In this document: positions 11,859 through 24,060 of the stretch, in pieces
Layout: every line of letters starts with the position of its first letter
Position numbering within the stretch: position 1 is the stretch's first letter
Source of the DNA: Paragordius varius
Lineage: Eukaryota; Nematomorpha
Direction: 5' to 3'
Length of the DNA: 64,000 bases
Assembly: GCA_964247055.1 (NCBI GenBank)
Contig: OZ176058.1
Coordinates: 2,232,001 to 2,296,000 of the forward strand
Notes under the pieces: model-generated
What the model was told of the DNA's origin: nothing
Databases searched by the model: none
What the model saw: the letters and a program-made list of their open reading frames with translations, nothing else
Position numbers and translations under genes: made by a program

Positions 11859-12421
11859 ACCATATTTTTCGATCCTTGAGTTTTTTATAAAAAAATGTTA
11901 CTTTTATATGTATACAATTGTGAAATACAGATTAGATTTTACATGTCTAGTATTTATTTCACAAGTGCAAACATATATAGGAAAAATCAAGGAATGTGGT
12001 TCTTTTATGTTGCAAAAACAAAAATATTAGCCTTTACTTTTTATATGGTTTGGTCTTTATAGTTTTTAATTATCCTATCCCTCTAAAGAACTTAATTTAA
12101 AATGTAAATAAAATAATTTAATAACTGCAGAATATTTTTTGACACAAACATTCTGAAAACTTTTTGAAAGCATCCGTTTTTTTGCTGATTCATATCTAAC
12201 TATACTGCATTGCACGAAACATTTCTATCATTATTATACCATTATTGAATTATAAATATTAATATTGTTAATCATATATTATATGTATGGAAGGAATATT
12301 AATAAATTTATTAGTTATTACATAAATTATTTCACATGATATATTATTTTGCGACGTTGAACATTTTTAAAAGTTTTGTGAACTTCTGAAAATCAATGTT
12401 TTTTTAAAGTTTTGTAAACTT

Positions 12422-12427
12422 TTTATT
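12422..12427 (-). terminator. Likely poly(A) signal of ASF1
   Basis: AATAAA on the minus strand, 56 bases past the stop codon. With the signal at 11853 on the other strand, the two convergent transcripts probably end within about 0.6 kb of each other. Confidence 0.5.
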
Positions 12428-12482
12428 AATAATCATCTAATATGCGGTAATTTTTTAAACATTTTTTATTTTAAAATATAAA

Positions 12483-12979
12483 TTATGTCATATCCATTAA
12501 TATATTGCCATTTGTAGTTATATCTACATCTGGAGTAATTTTGTTTTGTCCGTTTTGATAGTCAGCTGTTTTTGAGGGTGAATTTGTGCATGTATTCATA
12601 GCATCACCTGATTGCGGGGTATGTATAGAATTTTCTAGAACTTTTTTGGGTGACCAATCGATAGGGAATTTGGTGACACGTGGATTCGTTGCCAAAATGT
12701 TTCGTTGTAACTAAACAAAAATATTAATAAATTTTTTTGAAAAATAAAATTTAGTTTTGAAAATCGAATAAATATCTTTAAATTAATTTTAAATATTAAA
12801 AATTTAGATTAATATATAATTTTTATAAAAAAGTTTAAAACTTATCTATCTTTTAAAATCGAATATATATGTTTAAATTAATTTCATTAATATGAAAAAT
12901 GTAAATTAAATTATTATTTTTCGTAAAAAAATTCAAATATCTTAAAACTAATTCTTATATTTAATCAATATTGACAATT

Positions 12980-13016
<37 letters not shown>

Positions 13017-13936
13017 AATTGAAATTATACACGGACAAAATGTAATAATATAAAGACAAATGTCTTATTAAAAAATATCTAACTATACTTTAAACTTTAA
13101 TTTTATTATAATTTTTATTTACCTACAAATGTAATGTATAACTGGTTGTGTTGTTGTCAAAATAAATCACTACTAGCGATTTTTTAAATTTTTTTTATTT
13201 TATTTAATATTATTTTCAATATCGTTTATATATACCATTTGCACTTCATGAGTGTCCTTGAACACCATTTCAAGTTGGTCCTTAAAATTTATTAATTTTG
13301 ATTTGACCATAATTTTTGCATTTATTTTTTTATTTTATTATTTATTAACCTAATTTTCTTTATTATATATTAATTCATTTAAAAATAAAAAATTTTATTG
13401 GAAAATTACTTTTTTTGTATCAAACTATTTTTTTTTCAATTGAACAAAATTATTGACTTTTAAATGTGTTTAATAGAAATTTTTAAAAAATAAGCCAGAA
13501 AACTTAAATATTTTTTTTTCATTTCGTGTTAAAATCTTATAAATATCCAAAATTATTTTAAGAAATTAATAAAGATATACGGTTTCTCAAAGATTAAAAG
13601 TTGATATCGATTTAAAATTTATGTTAAATAATAGAAAATAGGTTAAAAACAATAAAATAGATGAATTATTTACGATTTTATTGATAAAAGTTAAAAACAA
13701 AACAAAAAAGTTAAAGGACCAACTTGAATTGTTCAAGGACACGCTTGAAGTGCAAATGGTATATATACAGTAGCGTATGGAGTATAACAATATTAGTCCA
13801 TAGTAGAATAAAATTTTTTTTTAAAATAAACAAGGGGATATTATACACATGTGTATTTACAACTAGGATTGTTTTTAAAAAAAAACATTTTTTTATTCTT
13901 TTATGGACTAATATTGTTTTACTCCATACGCCACTG

Positions 13937-13985
<49 letters not shown>

Positions 13986-16900
13986 TCTCGAATAAAATTG
14001 CAATATAGTTTACATTATAAAATAAACATTCATTAAGTTCTGGATCCGTGTATACAACATTAACGTCAATTCGTAAAATCATATTTTATTACAATAATGA
14101 CATTTTAATATCTTTGTATAACGAAATCCAAATTATTTAAAATTTTTATGTCAAACATATCAAATTTTATTAGAAATATGAAACAATTTAATATAAAGCA
14201 TTAAACTTTAGCAAAATCAATTTTTTCCCGTTGGTTTTCTTCAATCAGGATCCGTGTATTCAATATTAACGTAAAAATTCCTTCAAAATTATCATTAATA
14301 ATTATGTTAAACATTTTTATTATAAAATTTTTATATCAAAACTCCAAATATGATTTCGTTGAATAATTTGCCAAATTTTCTTAGAAATTTGAAAAATCTC
14401 TTAGATATTAAAAATTTTCAATATAAAAAACTAAAAACTATAGCGAAATCAATTTTATCCGGTGGGTTTTCTTCGAGTTCAGGATCCGTGTATTCAATAT
14501 TAACATAATAACCAATTTGTAAAAATTATCATTAATAATTATGTTACACATATTTTATTTTAAGTTTTTTATATCAAAATCTAAAATACAATTTCGTTAA
14601 ATAATGTATCAAATTTTTTTCGTAAATATTAAAAATCTCATAGATATTAAAAAATTTTCTTAGAATATGAAAAACTAAAAAAACTTTAGTGAAATCAATT
14701 TTTTCCGGCGGATTTTCTTTGAGTTCAGGATCCGTGTATTCAATATTAATGAAATACAGAATTAGTAATTATTCCTTCAAAATTATGATTAATAATTATG
14801 TTAAACATTTTTATTATAAGATTTTTATATACTCAAATACGATTTCGTTGAATAATTTATCAAACTCGGAATTTTAAAAATTTCTTATTTATATTAAATA
14901 ATTTACAATATAAAAAACTAAAAACTAAATCAATTTTTTTCCGGTGGGTTTTCTTTGAGTTCAGGATCCGTGTATTCAATATTAACGTAAAAATTCCTTT
15001 AAATTATCATTAAAATTATGTTAAACATAATTTAATATAAGTTTTATATATTAAAACTCCAAAATGCAATTTCGTTGAATAATTTATCAATTTTTCTTAA
15101 ATTTTAAAAATCTCTTAGATAGGTTAAAAAATATTTTTAATATAAAAACTAAAAAAACTTTGGCAAAATTAATTTTATCCGGTGGGTTTTCTTTAAGTTC
15201 AGGATCCGTGTATTCAATATTAACGTAAAAACCCTTTAAAATTATCATTAATAATTAAGTTAAACACATTTTATTATAAAATTTTTATATAAGAATTCAA
15301 AATACGAATTCGATAAATAATTTACCAAATTTAATCGGAAATTCAAAAATTTCTTAGATATATTAAAAAATTTTAGCATAAAAAAATAAAAACTTTATCA
15401 AAATCAATTTTTTCCGGTGGGTTTTCTTTAAGTTCAGGGTCCGTGTATACAATTTTAACGTAATAACCAATTAGTAATTATTCCTTTAAAATTATCATTA
15501 AAATTATGTTAAACATTTTTATTAAAAGTTTTTTATACCAAAACTCAAAATACGATTTCGTTGAAAAAATTATCAAATTTTCTTAGAAATTTTAAAAACT
15601 CTTAAATAGGTTAAAAAAATTTCAATATACAAAACTAAAAACTTTTGTAAAATCAATTTTATCCGGTGGGTTTTCTTTGAGTTCAGGATCCGTGTACTCA
15701 ATATTAACGTAATAACCAATTCGTAAAAATTCTTTTTCCCTGTAAGAACAGGTAAGCAGGACTACAGTCACTCCAATAACATCTTCAGTTGGAATTTTAC
15801 TAGTTTCTGGCGCTGGTGACTATATTTTTGCCAAAAAAACCAAATTAAAAATACAGTAAAAATTGAAATTATACGGACAAAACGTTAAAAGACAACCCCT
15901 TAATTATCTTATAAGTTATTTAGTTACAATTGTATATATAGAATTAATTGTGTTAGTATTTATGTTTAGAATTGTCAAACATACGTTTTTAATTGTTTAC
16001 AATAAATAGGCTATTATTATTTTAAGGCTTAAAAATGCGCATGTTGAAAGTTAACATATCAAACATCATAACAATTAAAAACAAAGTAAAATCAATTAAA
16101 AACGTATGTTTGACTATTCTAAACATACATGACTGTATGAATGAGTTATATTTATATAAATCTAGATTTAAAAAGCATGGTTGACTTTTAGAAAAAAATC
16201 ATTTGTGTTTATATTTTTAGGTTTTGTCCGTTTAATTTTAGGTTTCACTGTATATATGACAATATAATTATAGGTAAAAATGTTAATAAAAAAGTAATTT
16301 AAATGAAATTAGGTTTTTATCAAAGATTTCAATAAAAAAAATTTAATGCATAATTATATTTTCACTATAAAAGCTTAGGTATAATATATATTATCAAAAA
16401 TATATTTAAAAATAAATAAATTTTATATTTTACAAATCATATAAAGACAAAACGTAAAAAGTGGCAGCAGACGATCATCTAAAGAATAAAAAACCTTATT
16501 TTTAAACACATGATATTATCCAAATAACCTATATTAAACTAAGTGTGTACGTATTTAAATATTTATTTAGAAGCTGGATATAAAAATATATGTTTCTTTT
16601 TTCATATTTTTGTTTTGTCTTTATATAAAAAATATTTAGAATTAAAATAAATTTAAATAAAAGCCGTTATTAGATATTATTTAATCATTTTATAGATAAT
16701 CGATAGCTTTTCATAATTGTTTAGGGTGTTGTATAATATTGTTAACATAATTTTATATATTAAAAAATGACTAAAGAAACCTACGGAGAGAAAAATCTTA
16801 AATAATTACATATTATTTAAAATTATTCATTAATCAAGAGAAGAATGATGTTAAAATGGATAATTTTATATAAAAAGTTTATAAACAGTAAAAAGTAAAA

Positions 16901-17384
16901 TTTTTAGATTGTATATTATATAATAAATGTTGAATTCGATATATCTTTTAAAATTCATTATAACAAACCCAAAAATCAAAAAAAACCTGAAATAAAAATT
17001 TATGCGTTCCGGCGGGTATTGGACCCACAAGAACAGAATCTAACACTTGATCGTATTCTTCGCTTTCTGCTGAACCCACATAAATTATTTTCCATTCCAA
17101 ATCTAAGGTTTAAATTTATATTTTAAGGCTAATTATGGTGATATAATCATTTTAAACTAATTTTATTATATAATATTTGTGACTAAAATATAAACATAAT
17201 AAAAAGACAAACCCCAAACCCGCTTATTGATGGCGATTATAATTATAATTTAAAATTATTGTAACGCAAAAATACCTTCACACAAATCTTCAAAGCTATC
17301 GAATGTGATTTCGAATTGGAATTGATTTGCGAATGAACAGGGATTATCTAAAACATTGACATTCAACACATTAACTTTGGACAT
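12483..17384 (-). CDS. ASF1: Histone chaperone ASF1, complete, four exons
   Basis: ASF1 carries the histone H3-H4 dimer in the nucleus for nucleosome assembly with CAF-1 and HIRA. Exons on the minus strand: 17384-17276 (ATG), 17102-16987, 15819-15643, 12710-12483 (TAA); together 209 residues, against about 204 for human ASF1A, with all phases consistent. The N-terminal immunoglobulin-like core aligns to the family without gaps: VLDNP at 11-15, FQFEITF, then [15 protein letters not shown] at 36-50, [11 protein letters not shown] at 91-101, [11 protein letters not shown] at 117-127, LQRNIL and NPRVTKF. Known contact residues are kept: Glu36/Asp37 (HIRA/CAF-1 face), Asp54, Val94 and Arg108 (histone H3 face). 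The variable tail after residue 153 is Asn/Thr/Ser-rich and not the acidic tail seen in yeast. Asn-to-Ile in YYVNIEY departs from the usual YVNNEY. The gene converges on the zinc-finger gene. Intron 3 holds a tandem array of exon 3 ends. Confidence 0.96.
13231..13764. mobile_element. MITE family B (TATACCATTTGCACTTCA ends), copy 1
   Basis: 534 bp with inverted ends TATACCATTTGCACTTCA...TGAAGTGCAAATGGTATA. Sub-terminal parts read GTCCTTGAACA and AGTTGGTCCTT, again in inverted orientation. The outer bases resemble family A, suggesting a related transposase. Located in ASF1 intron 3. Confidence 0.8.
13766..13938. mobile_element. Short MITE (TACAGTAGCGTATGGAGTA ends)
   Basis: 173 bp element bounded by TACAGTAGCGTATGGAGTA and its inverted partner TACTCCATACGCCACTGTA (one mismatch position), with TATTAGTCCATA just inside. 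It abuts the family B element to its left and a TA microsatellite (13938-13983) to its right. Confidence 0.8.
14030..15642 (-). repeat. Intronic array of ASF1 exon 3 end plus 5' splice site (array 4)
   Basis: Seven copies of the last 70-100 bases of ASF1 exon 3 and the start of intron 3, located on the GGATCC landmark at 14042, 14248, 14482, 14728, 14964, 15202 and 15437 (GGGTCC); the true exon has it at 15686. Spacing is 206, 234, 246, 236, 238, 235 and 249 bp. About 45 bases around TCAGGATCCGTGTATTCAAT are near invariant, while the AT-rich rest varies. On the minus strand five copies still encode [10 protein letters not shown] or [10 protein letters not shown]. Confidence 0.9.
15852..16252. 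mobile_element. MITE family D (TACAGTAAAAATTGAAATTA ends), copy 1, with nested element
   Basis: Left end TACAGTAAAAATTGAAATTA then TACGGACAAAA; right end GGTTTTGTCCGTTTAATTTT ... CACTGTA. The outer element spans 401 bp in ASF1 intron 2, but about 185 bp of that is a family C element inserted inside it. A second, uninterrupted copy is at 48238-48525. Confidence 0.75.
15952..16137. mobile_element. MITE family C, copy 2 (nested in family D)
   Basis: Ends resemble TATGTTTAGAATTGTCAAAC and the inverted TAAACATACATGACTGTA. The left terminus is decayed, the right one intact. It lies inside the family D element, so family C moved after that family D insertion. Confidence 0.7.
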
Positions 17385-18120
17385 ATGGATGATTGCAAAA
17401 TTTGGCGGCGCTAACCAAATGTAAAATGGTAAAAGGCACAGTTGTTTATAAAATGAATTTTTTTATATAAAACTTTCCGAATACATGAATTGGCTCACCA
17501 ATAATATTTAATTTATTTCAATCCGAGAGTGTATTAATAATTGTTGGCATAATTATGTCTGCAAGTCATTTTACACTTAGAAATTACAAGATAGTTGACA
17601 ACGTGAGGCTTTTTAAAATTAACTAACATAAAGAATAAACCAATAAATATGTTTACGAGTTGTTTTATAATTCTACATTTTTGGCGCTTTGCATAAATAT
17701 ATGCCAAACAAATTCACATTTAACTGCGCTTTAAAATCAGGAGATAAAAAAATATTCTGACGAAAAAAGTCTGATAAATTACAGGATTATTATGGTTCTT
17801 TTGGTTTTGGCCTTCACGAGTGTAAGGTTTACATTTTTTGGCTACTGCTCCATATCAGAATATAGTGAAATTTACGCACCTTTTGTAAATAAAATTTTCA
17901 ATGAAAAAATGCTTCATCAACACTTCATTATCATTTCAATTTTTTGTCCCAGTATACATATTGGAGTATTTTATATCCCAAAGCTCAATTTCCTAAATAA
18001 ACTATTGTTGTCATATATTGATATACAGTTTTTAATTTCCAGAGTTTAAAATTTAGATAGCGTCAAGATACACTTGAAACTAACAAAAAATCAAAATATA
18101 TCAAGTTTTTGTAAAATGTA
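17385..18120. other. Region upstream of ASF1
   Basis: About 0.7 kb between the ASF1 start codon and the tandem array. Expected to hold the ASF1 promoter. I see no clear TATA box or initiator that stands out from the AT background, and no repeat shared with other parts of the window. Confidence 0.35.
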
Positions 18121-18124
18121 TGGT

Positions 18125-18960
18125 AAAAGCTTTTCGCTTCGATTTAAATTGGGCTCTAAATACCCAAGACTATATTTATAATATTTCATAAAAAATACTT
18201 TAAACTTCTATCCTATAAAAATTATATAAATAAGCCAAATATTTGAATAAAAGTTTTAAAAGCAATTCCATATCAAACTACTTTAACTTCATTTCTATTT
18301 TGTAACATTTTTGTAAAATATTATGTTTATGTTAGGCCAAAATTAAATGTACCCCTTTATTAAAATTACAAATTTTGACAAAACAAAAAAAAGTGGTAAA
18401 CTTAACATTATTATTTTATATGCGCACAAATTATGGTGGCAAAGTTTTTACAATTGGGTTTAACTTAATATTTTGATAAACAATCACTAAATTCAATTTA
18501 GGATAGTACTCAGACCTGTAAATGAAACAATTCGAAATATATAGAATGAAACTATGGCAAAAATTTGCACATTAGAACATTAATGAACCGAAATATACAA
18601 AAAAGTTTATTTGAAAATATATTTAAAGTCTACGCGTGTGCATTGGCTAAATTTAAATATAATACAAAATACACCGCTTTTTCTTTTCCCAGTGTTAAAT
18701 GTGATTTTAAAAAAATTAGTTTTCATTTAAAATCAAATAATCACGATTAATTGCAGAATGTTGTGAAATAAAATGGCGTCAGAGTATTTCGTTATGCAAC
18801 TTTTTTTCACAACTGAATTGTATATTAATTCTTTGGCTTGTCTATATAATTTTTATAAAATTAAAGCATAAATTAATATTTGGATCGTTTCGTTCAATAT
18901 TTTATAAAAATTTCAACTTATATATATTAGAAGGTATTTAGATAATCCAATTTGAATCGA
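18125..18960. repeat. Head-to-head pair of GGGGTA-type elements at the array's left edge
   Basis: A reverse-oriented truncated copy (18125 to about 18490, beginning TCGATTTAAATTGGG) is followed directly by a forward copy lacking its left end (18497-18960, ending CCAATTTGAATCGAAGTATT). The result is a long imperfect inverted repeat exactly where the tandem array begins. Confidence 0.6.
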
Positions 18961-20645
18961 AGTATTAATAATATCACTATTTGACTTTTTTTATATTTCG
19001 GTTCATTATCATTTTCCAACCACATATCTTTTGACTGTTACATTAGCTATTAAAAAATTATAAAAAATGGCGACAAAAGGATTTACAATTATACACTTTT
19101 AAAAATTTGTGTAATGCGCCTAGAATAATAAAAACGCATGTTTTTACTTGATCCTTAAATACTTTTTAAGATATCGAATTTCATATTTTGGTATATAAAA
19201 CCACCCTAAATAATAGAGTGTCAATACATACATAAAAAGGAGTTAAAAATATATGGATAAAAAGCTTCTGATTACAGAAATTAAATGCATTTGATTTTGA
19301 GGATAGGCACTTATTTAACAAAGTTTTATCTGATTTAAAGATAGATGGATCAACATAAGATTAACGCGCACAGTGCACACACATACCTAAAATATGGTTA
19401 TGAAAAAATATATCAGGATTCTCATGGTGCTTTCGGTTTTGAATACTTTGAATAAATTTTTTTGGTGAAAGCTTTTATTCCAAGAAATATATTTATACTA
19501 CACGGCCTCCGAAATCGGGGGCACGATAAAATAGCCTGATGAAATATATATTTTAGTAGATGAATCTAACAGAATTATTATGCCTACTTTTGGGGATTAC
19601 GAGTGATATTAGAAAGTTATTCACACTTTTCTGCAGAGTTCTCTTATATTAGAAAATGGCAGAGTTTTCCCTATTTAATATTTTTTTGGTGAAAGCCAAA
19701 TGCTTCAATCATCCAATAAATCTCACTATATCATAAACTATCTATAAAAAGGTAAACAATATTTTCAAAAATTTTAATTTTTAGATGCCTTCGAAAGTCC
19801 CGAATTTTTTGCTGCTAATATAAGCTGGTTCTTTCAAATAAATGCAAAAATGCAGGAGCACGATGAAAATTTTAAATGAAATTCTAAATTTTGACATCAA
19901 CAAAATATTTTTTATGATACATACTTTTCAAAGATCTAATTTATAGCCATGTTAAAATCTTATTTAGGCATATGGAAACTGACGACGGATCAGTTTAAAT
20001 CAAAATATTCCGCCTTCAAATTTATGTATAACTTACAAATTATTTTTTACAAAAATTCATATTTAACATACTAACCATTAAATATTAATTCTTAGGTCAT
20101 GGAAATGTTTATCATAATCGAATTATTAAAAACTGTTATTATATCATAAAGTTTTAACGTTTCCAAAATCGCCTCACTAAATTTTACTATATATTAAATA
20201 TTTTAAACTTACATCGAGGCCATAACTCAAATATCTCAATAAATATTTTTACTATTGAATTTAAAAATATTCTCTCTTTAGCCTTTTGAACGGGTAAAAC
20301 ACTTTTAAAGTGCCATTTTTTTAAGTTTTTTTCTAGTCGCTAATGCAACAGGCATATAGATTTGGTTAAAAAATATAAATTATTAGGGCGCGGGCTACAC
20401 TTTATACCACGTGTAACGCTTGGAAAATCACTCTGATGTCCATACCACCAAAGTTATATATTAACATTTTTCATAACCATTTTACTGATGAGTTTTATTC
20501 TTGAAAAAAAAACTGGTTTGAAAGTTGGTAAAATTAATTTAATTATCTAACATTATTCTCCTATAATAAATAAAAAAACTTGTATTTTATATATCATTTT
20601 GTAATTCAAAAGTCTAAAATTGGGACAGCTTCGAAACACGATTAA

Positions 20646-21213
20646 CACTTAGATTCAAATTGGGGTATGTAAATACCCCAGACTAATTTTAATTAGGATT
20701 TTTAAAAAACTGAATGAAACGGACCCAATTTAAATTTATGCTTCTATCCCTATAAAAATTACATAAATATGCCAAAATATGTAAATAAAATTTTGTTTTG
20801 AAAAAAAAGTTCCATCTCAAACTACTTTGACGCCATTTTTATTTTATATTTTTTTTGCAAAATATCGTCTTCATTTAATATTAAGGATAAAATTAAAGCT
20901 AATATCTTATTTAAATTACATATACATTAATAAAAATAGAAAAAGCCGTTTATTTTGTAATATTTTTCAATTTTATCATTGCACAGATGTCAGGTTGACT
21001 AAAACCTCTCGCTTTTAGCTTGAAATAAGTAAAGTTGAATAAAACTTTTGATATATTTTGGTTTATTAATGTTATATAAGTGCAAAATTTTGCAATGGTT
21101 TTAATTCCTTCCATATATTTTAAATAATTTAATTTCAAACAGGCCTGGGGTATTTAACTACCCCAATTTGAATCGAAGGACTAAAATGAATGTGTTGTAT
21201 CCAAGTGCTAAAA
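20646..21213 (-). mobile_element. GGGGTA-type MITE, full length, inside unit 1
   Basis: 568 bp. It begins TAACACTTAGATTCAAATTG GGGTA and ends with the inverted partner TACCCCAATTTGAATCGAAG followed by GTGTTGTATCCAAGTGCTA. The inner part has GGCAAAAATTTGCAC-like and CATTTTTATTTTAT segments shared with the copies in LUC7L3 introns. Non-coding. Confidence 0.8.
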
Positions 21214-22641
21214 TAAACAGCTCATTTAATTCATATTAAATTGATGGAAAAATATAAGTTGAAAGCTAACTAATGTTAATTATTTCTATTTTTCGACCAT
21301 AATTCATTTAATTTTTTGCATTAGCGATATAAAAATGCTTATGAAAAAATGACGACAAAAAAGCTTTAGATCAGGGTTATTTTACAATTCATATTTAAAA
21401 AAAAATTGTGGAGAAAACTATTTTTATAATCGACTTACTACCTTATATACTTTTTGAGATAACGCAGCTACAAATCGTTCTAAGATATAAAACTACGTCA
21501 AAAAGTGATGATGTAATGGTAATTTTTTTTGTCCGCTTAAAAAGAAAACTTATTTTTAGAATCTACTAACTACCCCTTATATACTTTTGATGATGCAATT
21601 ACAAATTGTCTTTATAAAATTACGTCAAAGGTAATGATAAAATAAAAATTTTTTAAATCATATCCACCTTAAAGGCTAAAGAAAACACTTTTTAAAATAT
21701 GCATACTACCTTAAATAATTTTTAAGATAATTAAATTATAAATCGTTGTGAGATTTAAAACTAGGCCAAAAGGTGATGATTAAATGTTAATTTTGTTAAA
21801 ATAAAAATTTTTTTGCTTTTCATTATTTTTTTAATATACAAATGTTTATCTTACTGTATATGAAATGAAAAAAGAGACCCACTAATTATACACAATATAA
21901 GGAAAAATGAACCCACACTTTTATTGAAATATTAATGAAGTTTGGTAAATTATTTAAAATTTTAAAAGCGCCCGGAATTTTCAAATTTACATGTGTATTA
22001 AAGCCGTAAGAAGTTACAAGAACGCCATCTAGTTTACCATAGTTTTAGGCAATACAATGGATGGGGTGATAAAATTTTTGACTTGATTTGCAAGTTTCTC
22101 AAGTCATGGCTTGCTTTCATGTGAAAAAAAATTAACATTAGAGGAAGTAAGTCTAGCAAGAAAACTTGATTTGTAGCGATAAAAATCATATAATCATGTA
22201 AAACTTAAAGAATTTTAAAGCGTGGTGTAGGGCATAGGTTTTAAAATATGGATAACATTATTTTAAATTCATGTATTTAATTTCGGTTTTCTATGTAATT
22301 TATATTGTTAATGTTTTAAACTGTTTATTTGATAATTTTTGGCCAATTAACCTATGCAAATTGGGTGGATATAAAAGAGGACAAATTTTTAGAAAACTCT
22401 GCTAATATTTAAGAATAATGCATATAAAAATATGCGAAATTATTAACGTAAACCCAAAAAATAAAATGATTCACGAAAATATCTTAAAATTAATATTAAA
22501 GTATTAATCTTATTTAAATTTTCGAATCCTCGATAAAAGCTTAAGATCACCATTAAAACATGTAAAAAGTGTTTCATCTAAATTTATTTCAAACTAGCGT
22601 AAATCTCGTCTTGCTACGCAGCTCGAGGAAGTCCTTCGGAA

Positions 22642-22643
22642 TT

Positions 22644-22674
<31 letters not shown>
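22642..22674 (+). repeat. T12G21 homopolymer tract
   Basis: Twelve T followed by twenty-one G directly after the GAAGTCCTTCGGAA hairpin-like motif. The matching position in unit 3 is T9G23; units 2 and 4 have only TTTTGGG and GAGGGG there. Confidence 0.9.
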
Positions 22675-22679
22675 TATTT

Positions 22680-24060
22680 GAAGAAAGTAATCAATAAAAT
22701 GATCCATATATGTGGATTATTTCGAAACACATAATAGATATGATCTCATAGGATTTCTAAACGGGGCATTCATACTAAAATATTGTTTAGTGGTCTAAAG
22801 CCCCCAATTTGACGGGCGAAAAACCGCTATACTATAATTTTTACCTTTTTATGAGTAATATTTAAAGCCTTTATTGAACTCGTAAGGCTTCTTAAGAGTT
22901 TTGAAAATTAGCTCCAAAGCCACGCCATTTTTGTATGGCGTCTTAGTTTTAAACCGGTAGACCCCTATCCATAGGCCTATATGGAAAAAGCGCTAAATAA
23001 AATTTTTTTCTTTTATAGAGCAAATATTTGGAATCATCTTTGATACCATAGTCTCATGGGTTATTCGAAAAAATACCTCAACACTAAATAATCGTTATAT
23101 GATGGCGTATTTTTAGGGCATAAAGGCCCCAAATTAACGGCTAATAAAAAGGACTTGACCTTAATTTTTAACTAGTTACGGGTACTATTTCGAACTTTAA
23201 ATAAGCTCATATGGCATCGGTTTTCTTTTTTAGTTCCTAAACAATGCAATTTCTATATAGTGGCGCAGTTTTAGTCGGGTAGCTTCTTACCCAGAGGCTG
23301 ATACAAAAAAGCGCTTTCTAAAATTTTTACTTATTCTCTCATAAGTTTTGGGCAAAATTGCCTCAAAATTGAAAAATCATTCTATGGTGGCGCATTTTTC
23401 AGGGTGTGAAGGGCCTAATTAACGGCTGATTTAAAAAACCGCACGATCTAAATTTTTCCCTTGTTAAGGGTAATACTTTAAGCAGCTAATGAATTGATAT
23501 GGCCTGATAAGTTAAATTTCGCCCCAAAGGCACGCTATTTCGATATGACGGGTCAGTTTTTAGCGGGTATCTCCTTACCCAGCAGCCAATATAAAAGAAC
23601 CGCTTGACTAAAATTTTTGCCTTTTAACAGTGAATATATGGAATCCTTATTAAATTTTTATGGTCTCATACTTTGGGCGAATAATCGATTTAAAAAAAGA
23701 TTTTTGTGGACTTAGTTTTTTTGAAAAAATGGCATTTTACGGTGGGAGCAAAGGGAGCGAATTAAAAAAGAGAGCCGACCATGTTCGGCACAATCGCAAA
23801 AGTAAAAAAAAGTATATTGGAATTGAATGGTCCAACATGGTTTCCGGAAATCCGTCCCAAATACAAGATTTTTGTGGACTTGTGTTTTCAAAAAAAACCG
23901 TTTTTTACACCGGGTGGATCCGAACTGGGGGCCTAATTCAAAAAAGGGCGAAGCTATTGTCGGGGCATTCATTAGTGGTTATACTTTTTCCGAAATTTGG
24001 ATTTAAAAGAGTCTACCGGTTTTCCGAAAACAGATCATTATGCCACCACTTATCATTTTT
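22680..24060 (+). repeat. 160 bp monomer array in unit 1
   Basis: GC-richer block of about eight monomers of 145-167 bp. The recurring GGTAATATTT...CTCATA theme is at 22855, 23021, 23179, 23469 and 23631. Two monomer types tend to alternate: one with GCGCAGTTTTTAGCGGGTAG and CTTACCCAGAGGC, the other with GCATTTTTCAGGG and GGCCTAATTAACGGCT. The last two monomers share TTTTTGTGGACTT (about 23702 and 23867). Equivalent arrays lie at about 28830-30050, 35625-37135 and 42225-44045. Confidence 0.75.

Noticed and set aside
14030-15740. CRISPR-like regular array of about 237 bp spacing
   Set aside because: Repeats are derived from an ASF1 exon in a eukaryotic intron; spacers are not unique and no cas-like gene exists.
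17792-18049. Plus-strand 85-codon open frame upstream of ASF1
   Set aside because: No upstream or downstream splice partners, AT-driven hydrophobic composition and no recognisable motif.
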